64,000 nucleotides of DNA, taken from the NCBI GenBank assembly GCA_019722365.1, contig JADFUC010000294.1, positions 372,001 through 436,000 of the forward strand, in the 5' to 3' direction. The position numbers and the translations under genes were made by a program. Below are positions 1 through 10,936 of the stretch, one piece after another. Source of the stretch: Lithospermum erythrorhizon (Eukaryota > Streptophyta > Magnoliopsida > Boraginales > Boraginaceae). The notes beneath the pieces were generated by a model. That model was not told where the DNA came from, did no database searches, and saw only the letters and a program-made list of their open reading frames with translations. Numbering within the stretch: the first letter of the stretch is position 1; each line of letters begins with the position of its first letter.

Positions 1-782
1 TTCCCGTTGATCGAGTTGAACTTGAATGGCTTGAAAGTGGAGGGGTTTGATGACGTGGCCCGACACACTTTCCAGAGCTCGAAATCGAAGCTTGATGATT
101 CGGATGCGTCTGCCCTAGAAAAGACGAAGGGGGCGGCACTGTTGAGGTCGAAGCATGGGATGAGGAGAGGCTTACACGTGTCCTTTAAAGTCAACTCCTT
201 CCCGTTGTCTCTAGTCAACGCCGCTTTTAATACATTTTCAATGCACTTACCTGCAGCCGAGGAATTAGAAATTTTAATAAAGGATGACGAATGAACTAAT
301 ATTAAATAAATAAAATAAAATATAAAAATTTAATCAACGCGAACAAAATAAATCTTTAATAAGCGAATATTGAAAAGCTATTTTTAATTATTGCCTGAGA
401 ATCTCCTCTTGCTACGGAAAAGGTCAACGTTTCTTGATTTGACTTTGAACATCTCCTCTTGATTTCGACTAAGAAAGTCAACGGCCTCCTTGGCCGAGTA
501 CAATGGGCGTCCGTTACCGTCGTCAGCAACCAGCATTGAAGCCAAAACAGCTCCAATTCCAGTTCCAGCAATGATATCGAAGAAATCGATAATGGAAGCG
601 TTGGAATTTCCAGTTTTGGACCGAATTTGTTCCTCGAGGTGGATTAAGGCGGTTCCGGCTACAATGCCGGTGGTGCCCCCACCATCAATGCTGAGGACAC
701 GGGTTTTCTTGGACTCAATGTGGTACAACCATTTATGTTCTAGCTTGGAAAAGATTTCGAGGGTGACTTTACTTAGCTCCAT
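1..782 (-). CDS. Patatin-like protein, pPLAIII type (5' part, runs off the left edge)
   Basis: The product is a group III patatin-related phospholipase A (lipid acyl hydrolase). Exon 1 is 782..395 and exon 2 is 250..1, continuing outside the window. The first ATG is at 782 (MELSKVTLEIF). Exon 1 carries the oxyanion-hole motif DGGG. It has GTGIG where classical patatins have GxSxG, so the nucleophile serine is replaced by glycine; group III members normally show this. Exon 2 encodes the conserved block around KDTCKPLLIPCFDLN and FELWKVCRAT. The reading frame continues across the intron only if the donor is GC (CAG|GCAATA) and the acceptor is CTGCAG at 251, giving FSG-KCIEN at the junction. The catalytic Asp region lies outside the window. 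The gene is divergent from the glucanase at 3112. Family assignment is solid; the exact subgroup member is not determined. Confidence 0.88.
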
Positions 783-3111
783 CAATGCAGGATGTTTCAG
801 AGTTAGTTGAATACTACTAGTGAAGGCAATATGGAGAGTGTAGAAGCTAGCTAGGGGATGGGGGGCACAAGAGTGGAGGTGAAAATGGGAGTAAATGAGA
901 GTGATATGAAGGACAAATAAATAGCAGGGGAGGGGAGGAGGGGGGGAGGATTAGTCCGTGAAAAAGTGAAAGAGGGCAGTGACACTTTGATAGCATAGCT
1001 GAGGAGTATTAATGCTGTTTTTGGTGTCTTTCTATATAATTAAAAACAATACATATAGAAACTTTGTGTACTAGTTGTAAGATTTTTGTGATAACTTCTT
1101 AGTTAAAATATCGTTCAAGTTTTGAACTATTTTATGTGTACTAGTTGTAAGTTTTGAACTTTATATGTACTAGTTGTAAGTTTGCACGGAGTAATTTTTA
1201 ATTTTGAACACTTCTGTTATTTAGAATTTCACTATGTGTAACTCCAATGTTCAAGTTTCTACTGTAACATATAGAGATGATGGTTGAGCATTATCAAAAT
1301 ACATTAAATTTTATATACTTTTGGTTATTTTTCTTACGTTCATTCCTTTCATCATCCTACAATTCTTATCCGATTTTTATAACCGCATATACTTAATTTA
1401 TTGTCATATGTTCCCGAGACTTTTGTCATTAAAGGCAAAGCATAATTATGCAAAATTATAGCATAGTTTAAGATGTGTAATTACCTTAAAGTATGTGCGG
1501 CAACAGAGGTAAAAAAGTGTTAGTTACATACATGATGTTGAGGAGATGCACGTGCATAGAAGTAGGGTGATGACTATGACTAGAATGAGTTTCATTGGAT
1601 TCTGAGCTGCGCTGACCTCGGCTCATGAGCCGCTCGATCTCTTAACAGGAGAAATGTAAAATAGCTACGTGTATACCGATTAATCGATAAATTAAGAGTT
1701 CGCTATTATGCATTCGATACGTGAATCTTAATATTAAAAGTTATGTGGGCGTTGCACGAACTTATCACCACAATCTATGTTTTACTAAGTGAGGTTATAG
1801 AATATGTTCCTCTGTTTTCATATTTCAAGTACTATAATTGTATTAGAAGGCGAATCTTGCCCAGGACATGCTTCAGCCAGGTAAAGGGCGAAATGTTAAA
1901 TGTCATCCTACTTTCTTAAATGCGGTATGGGTTAAATTACATGAGTGGTATTAGAATCTGTATTAAAGTGGTTTTAAATAAAGTTACCGTCTGGCCAGGT
2001 TATTGCTGTCATGGGTCCTTTGTCAGTAAAATTCGGGAATACCGATGAAACATTAGTGTGACGGTTTATGCACCTTTTGAGAAGGCGGCGATGGTAGTGT
2101 ACAAGTCAACAAATCTATGCGACACTTGGGCACGTTAGGGACAAATTGCAAACAAGTGGACTAATATATTTTGGTCTGCTTAATCTACTAACATCTCCCT
2201 GCTGCTTGCTTCTACAAATTTATGACTACTAGTTTTTGAATTTGGTTTGAAATAAATGAATAAACAATTGAACATCTCTTCTTTTATTTGAAATTTAGAA
2301 CATATGGTACATTAATTCAAACGAAGCATTATTTATTAAATGAGATCGGTTATATGATGAATACAACATTTTCATTGAGTTTTATGTTAGATTATTTCTT
2401 CTGTTAAACTAGTTTTTTGATATAATGCAATATAGAGCATGGCGCAGCCACTTGAGTTGAACATTGCAAACTGATCAACTTGAGGCCAGTATGGACTCTG
2501 ACCAATGACCATCTGGTCCAAGATCAGGCCCAAATGTTACTTCCTCCTCCATTGACGTGATATCAATGACATGAATCGATATAACAAATGAGACATACGA
2601 TTCTTTCTATTTAAAAATTAATAAAATAATCAATTTATTTTAACACGTGTTATTAATCAAACTGATTAGAAAAATGAAAGGAAATCGTATTTGAGTAGTC
2701 AGGGAAGCTAATCCTTTAAAACTCAATCTATTCACCTAATGTCAAATTGAATAAAAAGAGTATATTTACATATTAAAAAACAAATATTAGAATTAAGCGT
2801 ATCAATAATTATTACTTAGTAAAATATTGTTTGATCGGCCCATCCACGAACAACATTAAGTTTTTTAAACAATTTTTAGACATGCAAAATATATTTCACT
2901 ATCTATTAAGAATCTCTCTACATGCATGCAATGAAGGAAATAAATCATGAACATTGAATTCCCCTAATCAAAGCAACAATATTGATACCAATCAATGATT
3001 TCCAATACCATCTAACATACTTTGGGCAACTATAAATTCAAATCTCACTATGGTACTCTATTTAGTAAACCTATATATTACAAGTTATCAAGAAAAGAAT
3101 AACACAGGACT
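783..3111. other. Intergenic region shared by divergent patatin-like and glucanase genes
   Basis: AT-rich, no supported gene. It must hold both promoters. Three direct copies of TGTACTAGTTGTAAG occur near 1066, 1137 and 1166. A TATAAAT box at 3031 fits the glucanase. I see no transposon ends or RNA gene here. Confidence 0.6.
3031..3038 (+). promoter_or_regulatory. Probable TATA box of the GH17 glucanase gene
   Basis: TATAAATT lies about 75-80 bp upstream of the ATG at 3112, which would give a 5' leader of roughly 45-50 nt. A second TATA-like run (CTATATATTA, 3071) is closer and would leave almost no leader, so the upstream one is preferred. Confidence 0.4.
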
Positions 3112-4233
3112 ATGGCTCCCCTCTCCTCCAGGGCTATTTTCCTCTACTTCGTTATCTCAAATTTCCACTTAAACATTCTTAGCCATAGCATTGGAGTGAA
3201 CTATGGGCGCATAGCTAACAATATCCCGGTCCCCTCTGCCGTCGTAAATCTTCTCAAAACAAAGTACATTGATAGAGTAAAGATCTTTGATGCTGATGGG
3301 GATGTCTTGGATGCATTTGCTAATTCAGATATTGAGATAGTCATAGGAATTGGTAATGAAAATATTCAGGCAATGACTGATGTCAAACAGGCTGAAAATT
3401 GGATTAGGAAAAATGTTGTTCCCTACATTCCTCAGACTAAAATCACAGGAATAATGGTCGGTAATGAAGTTCTTGGTGGAAGTGATCTTCAAATGGCAGC
3501 AAATCTAGGACCAGCAATGACGAGTGTTCGTACAGCTTTGAGAAATATTGGTCTGGATGGATTGATGTATGTGTCTTCTGCACATGCATTAGGGGTTCTT
3601 GGTACGTCATTTCCGCCTTCTGCAGGGGAGTTCAGGCAAGATTTGGTTCAGTATCTTCTGCCTATATTGCAATACCATGGTGAAACAGATTCGCCTTTTA
3701 TGATAAACGCTTACCCATTTTTCGCGTATAATAGTGACCCTCAACATATTCCCCTGGATTATGCGCTTTTTGACGCTTATCCAGGTGTCCTCGATACAAA
3801 TACCAATTTGAAGTATACTGGAATGTTGTTTGCTCAAATTGATGCTGTTTATGCAGCCATCCAACGGGTGGGGCATACCGGTATTAAGGTGGTAGTTTCG
3901 GAGACAGGATGGCCATCGATGGGAGACGAGGATGAACCAGGAGCAACCCCTGAGAATGCTGGGTTGTATAATGGGAATTTGATGAGATTGGCTCAGGGGA
4001 CAAAGGGGACTCCTGGAAATCCAGATTTCCCTTTGGATATTTATATATTTGCTCTGTTTAATGAGAATCTGAAGCCTGGAAAGACATCAGAGAGGCATTT
4101 TGGGTTGTTGAAGGCAGATGGCATTTCATCTTATGCCCTCGTAAATTCATCTTTCAGGATAATTGTTCCATCTCTTTTCTCCATTTCTCTTATTGCCCTT
4201 GTTTTTATGCTTCTTTTGAGGCTTGTACCCTAG
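3112..4233 (+). CDS. GH17 glucan endo-1,3-beta-glucosidase, likely GPI-anchored, 373 aa
   Basis: This enzyme hydrolyses beta-1,3-glucan (callose) at the cell surface, for example in wall remodelling, plasmodesmata or defence. The single-exon ORF starts with a hydrophobic signal peptide (residues 1-26) followed by the family hallmark IGVNYGRIANN. The acid/base glutamate is E119 in GIMVGNEVLGG and the nucleophile is E264 in VVSETGWPS. There is no C-terminal X8/CBM43 domain. The last 25 residues are hydrophobic (IIVPSLFSISLIALVFMLLL), as in the GPI-attachment signals of the E13L 11/14 branch, so plasma-membrane anchoring is inferred. Many GH17 genes have an intron shortly after the signal peptide; here none is needed, which is slightly unusual but the frame is fully open. 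Confidence 0.93.
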   Translation: MAPLSSRAIFLYFVISNFHLNILSHSIGVNYGRIANNIPVPSAVVNLLKTKYIDRVKIFDADGDVLDAFANSDIEIVIGIGNENIQAMTDVKQAENWIRKNVVPYIPQTKITGIMVGNEVLGGSDLQMAANLGPAMTSVRTALRNIGLDGLMYVSSAHALGVLGTSFPPSAGEFRQDLVQYLLPILQYHGETDSPFMINAYPFFAYNSDPQHIPLDYALFDAYPGVLDTNTNLKYTGMLFAQIDAVYAAIQRVGHTGIKVVVSETGWPSMGDEDEPGATPENAGLYNGNLMRLAQGTKGTPGNPDFPLDIYIFALFNENLKPGKTSERHFGLLKADGISSYALVNSSFRIIVPSLFSISLIALVFMLLLRLVP

Positions 4234-4884
4234 TGAGATGGCCTGTGGAATATCTTCTACCTAGTTTCATTGCTTTCTTTCATATTTTATTACTTTCAAA
4301 ATAAGGCGGATGATCATTTCATAAGATATCACTATTCTCATTCTTTTAATTACTTATATTTGTTCAAAGTTTTATCGATAAGGTGTAGGAAGATGTCTTC
4401 CAATTAGTACCATTTTATTATATACAGCTGGACATGTGTTTAGTGGACTGATTTCTTAGCTTGGTTTTGTGATAAATCGAGCCAGGCCAACCACTTAGCT
4501 CAATGTTGTTTTAACAAGCCAACTCAATGCATTTGAATTCAATTATGTGATATATTGTGCTGTCACAGTTTACTATATGAAATATTAATAAAATGGCAAA
4601 TGCAAGAATTGGCATGATTGTTTTAACTAATCGATTTATTTCCAACTCAGTGATATTAAAATTAACTCAAGATTTGAATCTTTTAAGCGGGCGAATCGGC
4701 CCTGATAGAGCTCATATTCACCAAAATCGGCGAAAACTAACCGTTTTTGCGGTTCTATGCATTTTGTATTTTGAAACACACTGTACACTCGCTAAACGGA
4801 TCCACGCCTATTGCACCATCAGATTTTTTTAAAAAAAAATAACTTATATATGATGATCAACAAAGCGATATAGGCATTCAATTA
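4234..4884. other. Intergenic region downstream of the glucanase
   Basis: AT-rich 3' flank of the glucanase. Small ORFs such as the one at 4593 have no recognisable domain. Nothing else is supported. Confidence 0.5.
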
Positions 4885-4892
4885 ACAAATAT

Positions 4893-4965
4893 CAGTGTAG
4901 CTCAGCTGGTGTGTAGATTGAGCTAATTAGGTAGTGTTCAAGTTCGGAACTTGTCGATGGCAACA
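4893..4965 (+). mobile_element. SINE-like tRNA-derived head
   Basis: The stretch reads GTGTAGCTCAGCTGGT (RNA polymerase III box A-like) followed about 40 bp later by GTTCAAGTTCGGAACT (box B-like), with the spacing of a tRNA promoter. It cannot fold as an intact tRNA: there is no matching acceptor stem or clear anticodon stem. I therefore call a tRNA-derived SINE remnant rather than a tRNA gene. It directly abuts the tandem repeat that starts at 4956. Confidence 0.5.
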
Positions 4966-5650
4966 ATTATTTATTTTTATTTGTTTTCATTTTTGGATTT
5001 CTCATGGATATATTTTTTTTTTTGAATTTGCCTCCTAATTTTTATTTTCAAACATTGCCCTTTATCTCCATTTAATAGATGATAGCGTACTTAGGATGGG
5101 TTATAAGTATATTTACTTGTCGAAAATCTAATGACTTAATTTTAAATGAAATACGATATAAAGAAAATGTGATTGATATTTTTAAGGACTAAAACTTAGC
5201 GATGGCAGCAATTATTTATTTGTTGTTTCATTTTGAATTTCTCGTGGATTTTTCTTTCTTTTTGAATTTTGCCTCCACAATTTCTATTTTCGAACATTGC
5301 ACTCCTGCATCCCGTTTAATAGATGATGGCGTACTTGGGATGGAGTTATAAAGTATATCTATTGGGCCAAAAATGTATTGATTTCAATTTTCATGAACCC
5401 GATATAAAGAGAATGTGATTGATGTTTTGATTTGAAATTTAAGAGGATCATGGCTTGTTTATATTTGTTCTTGCTTTTCAACTTCATCACATAATTTATA
5501 TTTTCAAAGTTTGCCCCTTCATTAATTTAAAAGATGAAGACATACTTGGGATGGAGTATATGTATATTTATTTGGACTGAAGAGTAGTAAAAAGCATTGT
5601 TGGGTAGTTAATAGATAGAAAATGTTAGGTTTTAAAAGAATTAAATCTTG
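4956..5650 (+). repeat. Diverged tandem repeat, three copies of a ~210-245 bp unit
   Basis: Landmarks recur in order. GATGGCAACAATTATTTAT is at 4956 and its variant at 5201. GATGATAGCGTACTTAGG is at 5079, with variants at 5322 and 5533. CGATATAAAGA-AATGTGATTGAT occurs near 5153 and 5400. The first two copies are spaced 243-245 bp; the third is shorter, spaced about 211 bp, and more decayed. No coding potential. Confidence 0.7.
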
Positions 5651-6044
5651 GCATAGGTTTTTTATTTTATTTTTTAATGATAGCGTCTTTTCAACTTTTT
5701 GCAAAAAATTCAAATGTTTAAAAAAATTCTTGTATTGGAATGGGACTCTGGATCAGTATGCCACTTTACCTCGACTCTCATGATGTCTAAATGTATTAAG
5801 TGGTTATATTGTGATATCTTTAATATATATGATATATAATATTTTAAAATCGGAAATTAAATACAAGCGTGAATAAGAGATAGATGATATTTTAAGCATA
5901 ACCTGATATCAATATATGGCTATATTCAGGCTATGTGCCGGCCAGTCAAACGAACTCCGTGGCACTCAATTACATCCTACGGTCAAGATTGCCTAATGTA
6001 CCTCAAGGATAAATCCTAGCCGTCGATGACACTGAAGCAAACTC

Positions 6045-6050
6045 CACGTG
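6045..6050. promoter_or_regulatory. G-box/ABRE-like core (CCACGTGA context)
   Basis: CACGTG in a CCACGTGA context about 700 bp upstream of the TIC-like start codon, just before the tandem array. Such cores bind bZIP or bHLH factors; function here is only inferred. Confidence 0.3.
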
Positions 6051-6144
6051 AACTCTCGAAAAAGTGCAACAAGAAGTATAACAGAAAGAGAAACAGAATC
6101 ATCGCTCTAAATATCCATTTTCACAGAATATAGCAAAAACTACC

Positions 6145-6690
6145 TCTCTGTGTCCCAAAATATTTGTCCACTTACATCAATTTCCTCTAAGAATATAGCA
6201 AAACTACTTCTGTGTCCCAAATTAATTGTCCACTTTCATTCATTTCCTTTTTTGTTATTCATTGATTATTATATTCTGTCCCAAAATAATTGTCCACTTT
6301 CATCAATTTCCTCTTTGTTATTCATTTCAGGATATAGCAAACCTACCTGTCCCAAAATAATTGTCCAGTTTCGCGATTTCTGAATTTAGCAAATACCTCT
6401 GTCCCAAAATAATTGTCCAGTTTAATCAATTTCCTGTTTGTTATTGATTGAAGAATATAGCAAAAATTACATCTCTGTCCCAAAGAGTTTGTCCAGTTTC
6501 ATTGATTTTTAGTTTGTTGTTGATCGAAGAATATAGCAAAACTACATCTCTGTCCCAAAATAATTGTCCAGTTTCATTGGTTTCGTGTTTGTTATTGATT
6601 GGAGAATATAGCAAATTACCTCCTTTTGTCCCAAAATAGTTGTCCAGTTTAATCGATTTCGTATCTGTTATTGATTGATTTTTCTGAGAA
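6145..6690 (+). repeat. Eight-copy tandem array of a ~75-bp MITE-end-like unit
   Basis: The core TGTCCCAAAATAATTGTCCA-(C/G)TTT occurs near 6151, 6212, 6279, 6350, 6402, 6477, 6556 and 6628. Each is followed by a variant of TCATCAATTTCC-TTTGTTATTGATTG and then AGAATATAGCAAA. Spacing is mostly 70-77 bp, with one short unit of about 50 bp. The core resembles the end of CTCCCTCtGTCCCAAAATAATTGTCC-type MITEs, but no inverted partner is present. The array ends only about 60 bp before the ATG at 6748, so it occupies the proximal promoter and 5' leader of the TIC-like gene. Confidence 0.8.
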
Positions 6691-6747
6691 TATATACATT
6701 TGTTTGAATTTTTGTTGTTTGTTTACTCATTTTAACTATTGAGATTT

Positions 6748-9700
6748 ATGGAAATGGAGAGAAATGGACTAACAAAACGACGTCGAGGATTCGCCTTTCT
6801 ACAAGATTCTACTGGTTCGAGTTTACATATGATAATATTTTTTCGATTTTTATTTTTTTATTTAATTTATAATATTTTACTGTTTTTCAATTGTAGAAGA
6901 AAATGCAGTTGATGATCATGATCGTACTCTATTACTGAAGAAATCCGTTGAATCGAATCGAGCATTCATGAACTCTCAGAAGAAGAATATAAAGAAAAAT
7001 AAGAGGAATTTTGATTGTTACAGTGAGAAGAGTAGAGAAGGAGATGATCACCGGAGAAATAATCGAAATCGATTTTCTGATAGAAGTTTGAGTTCACCTC
7101 CGGTGATTTTAACTGTGGATGAGATGGTGATTGGAGTTGCAGTGCCGAGAAAAATTCGGTCCGGTGAGAAATGATCACTATCTTTTGAAAAGATCGTCTA
7201 GTTTTGAATTTTGATTGTTGATTTTTTTAGTTTTGAATTACATGTTTCTATATGTTTGTATAATACGGAGTATTTGGTTAATGTGTATATCATAATATAG
7301 TATTTCAGCATGTTTTATTGTTAATAGGATCATTTTAGTTCAAATAAAACCGATGTTTATCAATTATGGTTATAAATTTTGTTTGTATTTGTTGTATAAT
7401 ATTTGATTAAAATGTAGTATTTAGCTTGTTTTATTATTAACATGATAGTTTTGATTCGAACCAAAGTTATATGTGTCAATGAAGGTTATAATTTTGTTAA
7501 TTTGATCGTTGAAAAACAAATTGGATGATATTTTTAAATGGAGGTATTACCTTAGTAGTATGATATTTTGTTTTCAGAAATGAGTATTTTCTGATTTTTT
7601 TGGGAAACTTCCAGCTTCAATGAAGAGATTGAATACGAATTGGAGCTTCAGAAATGCGGGGTTTGGAAGAGGATTGAGCCATCACCGGAGATTTTTGTTG
7701 CCATCAGAAGAGGAGGTGACGGGGAGGAGCCAATATTCTGCGTCGCCTCCAAATTGTTCATTGAGGAAAGATATGGTTTGTAGGCGATTTTCATCTTTTT
7801 TTGTACTTTTATACTTCATGTTATGCTGAAATTTTGTATAGTGTTCATAAGTTTACCAATTGTTCTTGTAGAAATCACATGGTCTGAAACATAAACTTCC
7901 AAAAGCATTAGGAGATTCTTCATTGGTTCAGGATGATGTGGAGATCGAGGTCGTGGAAGCTCTGTTTGATTTGCTGAATCAAACTCATTCAGAATTGGAT
8001 AGGTCAAAGAAAAGTGAGATGGATCCGCTTTGTACTTCAGGAAGCCATAAGGAACCAGTTCCAAAGGAAAAACGTATCAAGACTTCACATTTGCGTCACA
8101 ATTCAGGTGAGTGAATACCAATTCTTGTTCGAGTTTGATGCATAATTATTTAGTATTATTGTTGTGGAGTTCTCTATGTGATATACAACTTCTGTTATGC
8201 ATTGAATGCAGGTTCTTTGAGTAGAAACAATGGATTCATGAAGAAGGGGATGCGCCTTTCTGCGCTGAATGATGATTTGTCGACTGAAGATGACAACAAT
8301 CTAGCACGGTCGAAATACTCTGTGATGTCATATGTTGGGAAAGAGAAGGCTACCAATAAAAGCAGTGAAGAATTATGTAACGATTCAAAGAGGATAGCTA
8401 GTGAGAAGAGAGTGGTAGCTTCCCATGTGGTAGAGAAAGAACTAGAAGAGAATAAAGTTGAGCCAATTAACTTCGGGCAAGGATCCTTGAAGCTTGAGCA
8501 TTATCCAATTAACTGCAGTGATAAGTCAGAGTTGGTGGAAGATGGGGAGGAACCGAACCAGTGCAAAGGTCTAACTTCAGGAGGACAAAATTCTGGTAAA
8601 TCATCAGTTTTCATTATTGGGTTCTTCTGCAACTTGGAGATTTCTTTGTGAATTCATATAATTATTTGAATTCCTGGTGTGCAGCTCTACACACCCCGTT
8701 ACCTTTTCCAATTTTCGGGGCTGGCTGGCCAAGAGGTCTTCCTCATCCAGGGTAACAGTTTTATTGCATTGCTTAATTTAGCTTACTTTGGCAATTTTCT
8801 TACTTCTTTGTTCATCTCCTGGTGTTTCTCCCTAACTTTAGCTTCTGTAATTTCCAGGTTCATGCCCCCCTTTGAGATTTTCATGCCGGACAGAAATGCC
8901 AGGTCATTAACTGCATTGCCGGTACTTTGTTATCCTCTCCTCTCCCTTTAATGAAGTGCATACAGTATTATCGAGTCATTTAGTTTTCCTTACAAAGTCA
9001 CATTTCCATATTGTCATATTGATTTGCTAATATTGTTATTATCACGAAAAGTTTGGAACCTTTTCTGATGACAAATTTTTATGCAGCGTCCTCCATTTTT
9101 ACTCTTGCAATGCACGCGTAAGAGATGTGTAACTCATCAATACATTGCTCACAACATCCTTTGTCATCAGCAACTTATCATGAACTTAACAACACTCCCT
9201 GCCAATGCTGGTCCTCAATCTATATACAAGGCCAAGGCTCCTACACCCGATGCTTTGATATCAAAACTAATTAAGTCTGACGGGGATGAGTTTACAGGAG
9301 AATTCATGGGCAAGAAAAAGTTTTCTGCTTTAGCTGGTGATAAAACCTGCGGTGCTGGGAACAATGTGAATGTTTTCAATAATAAGCAACTGATGTTTCA
9401 ACAGACATCACAGCAAATCACAACTGCTAACGTACTGGTATTGTGGCCTTAAGTCTTATCCTTTTTCATTGGAAGTTTCGAACTGAAAATAGTGGGAAAA
9501 AGTCGTTATTAACTATTTCCTGTAAACCTTTAGCAGGGACCGACTTTAGTGGGTCAGCTTGGACAGCACCAGACACTAATGGTGCCGCCTACTAATCAGA
9601 ATGCTTCAGCACTTTTGACCAATTCAGTCAAAGGAGCTTTATTGAGCTCTTCATTATCTCCAGTAGTTAACTATAACCATATAAATTTACCTTCAAAGCC

Positions 9701-9866
9701 TATTCCTCCTTACATGACAATATATCCCAATAATGGATATCCATCTCCGTTCTCCAGTGCCAATAGAGGAGACCAAGCCCCTGTCATTCCCTATGTTAAC
9801 AGATCCTACTCTTTGTCGCCACCTCATTATGTTTCTCAAACTCAGCCGCAGCAGTCTTTATCTTAA
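6748..9866 (+). CDS. Shortened TIME FOR COFFEE-like protein (about 641 aa, 9 exons)
   Basis: TIC is a nuclear regulator of the plant circadian clock and of metabolic and jasmonate signalling. Proposed exons are 6748-6814, 6897-7163, 7615-7775, 7872-8106, 8212-8595, 8685-8751, 8858-8921, 9087-9437 and 9537-9866. All junctions are GT-AG and keep frame. Family landmarks in order are NGLTKRRR near the N-terminus, TVDEMVIGVAVPRKIRSAS, DDVEIEVVEALFDLL, PLPFPIFGAGWPRGLPHPG, and the block KRCVTHQYIAHN-ILCHQQ, which corresponds to the conserved KRCATHCYIARN segment. Known TIC proteins have roughly 1,500 residues. This model stops at TAA 9864-9866 and lacks the long Gln/Ala-rich C-terminal half. It could be a diverged paralogue or a decaying copy; splice sites and frame are all intact. 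Confidence 0.75.
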
Positions 9867-10936
9867 ATTGGTGTTTCACATCTCTGCACAATGTAGCCAT
9901 CTCTAGTGTTCTTATCATCATCTCAGGTGATGCCTCATAGTTAGCCTCTGTTAGCTTCAGAACTAAGAATTTGCGTTTTTCCTTCAACGAACAATGATGT
10001 TACCACGACAAACAGCATGCTGAAATACAGAAAAGTGAAGCCGGTCAGTCATAGCAGAGATTTGGCTAGTGCAACCCCTGCCTCACTGCAGTGTTAAGTA
10101 TGTTGAGAACAAAGCCGAGTACCCGACGGAAGAGAAACAGAAGGAGAGGACGGATGCGATGCTACAGATGGTATTGTCCACAACTTCATCATCCAAAAGC
10201 TGGTATTAGTACACAACTTCATCATCAACATATGCATCTCACATCTACTGCTCAATTACAGGATCCAAAGTTGTGTACTAATACCATCTTCTGGCATACT
10301 GGCAAAGAAATTTGATGAGTTCTTTCATCACTCAATGATTTAATCTTATGTAGGTTTATTTCAAAACAATATAATAGCCCATGATGTGAGAATCATGTGG
10401 CAGTTGATAGCAATTGACTGTGTACAGTGACTAGAATCATCAATTGAAAGAATTTGTTTATGAATTGAAACCTGTGCAGAATGAACCCCGACACAATTCA
10501 TGATACGTATGTACGTGTCACCTTGTTATTTGAAGCTAATGTAGTGTTAGCTCTATTTTTACGGAATGTGTATATTAAGATTAACACACTATAACTTATG
10601 ATTTGTGAGTCGAGAGTTGGTATAGGAATTTGTGTTTGTTGCAATCAAAGGGTTTGTGGACAAGACGCATTGAACGAATTGAGAACATGATATTAGTTGT
10701 TCATCCATTCATTTTTCTCTTACAAATGCTGAAGAGACTTCATATTGTACATTTCAAAGAGACTCACTACCTATTCTGGCTAGAACCATTGGTGAACCTT
10801 TCTTACTTACAAAGTCTCAGGAGGAAAAAGATCACACCAAATAAAAAAAACACATAGACGTCTGCAATTGGGAGATCTTCCGGGACGGGGGAGGCGCTCT
10901 TGTTGCTTCACAGATCAGCCATTAACCATAGATCAT
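9867..10936. other. 3' flank between convergent TIC-like and CIPK genes
   Basis: Holds both 3'UTRs. Sequence just after 9866 may be decayed continuation of the TIC-like C-terminus, but no open frame persists. A perfect 18-bp inverted repeat at 10202/10268 is listed separately. Confidence 0.45.
10202..10285. repeat. Inverted repeat, 18-bp perfect arms with a 48-base loop
   Basis: GGTATTAGTACACAACTT (10202-10219) is exactly complementary to AAGTTGTGTACTAATACC (10268-10285). The transcript could form a stable hairpin in the 3' region of the TIC-like gene. A direct repeat of ACAACTTCATCATC (10180 and 10213) overlaps the left arm, suggesting local duplication. Confidence 0.8.

Noticed and set aside
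7..294. Plus-strand ORF of 95 codons
   Set aside because: It is the antisense shadow of patatin-like exon 2; the minus strand gives the conserved family sequence.
4893..4965. A functional tRNA gene
   Set aside because: Box A and box B are present but acceptor and anticodon stems do not pair, so a SINE remnant is the better reading.
6968..7178. Independent small gene on either strand
   Set aside because: The plus-strand frame is exon 2 of the TIC-like gene and the minus-strand ORF is its shadow.
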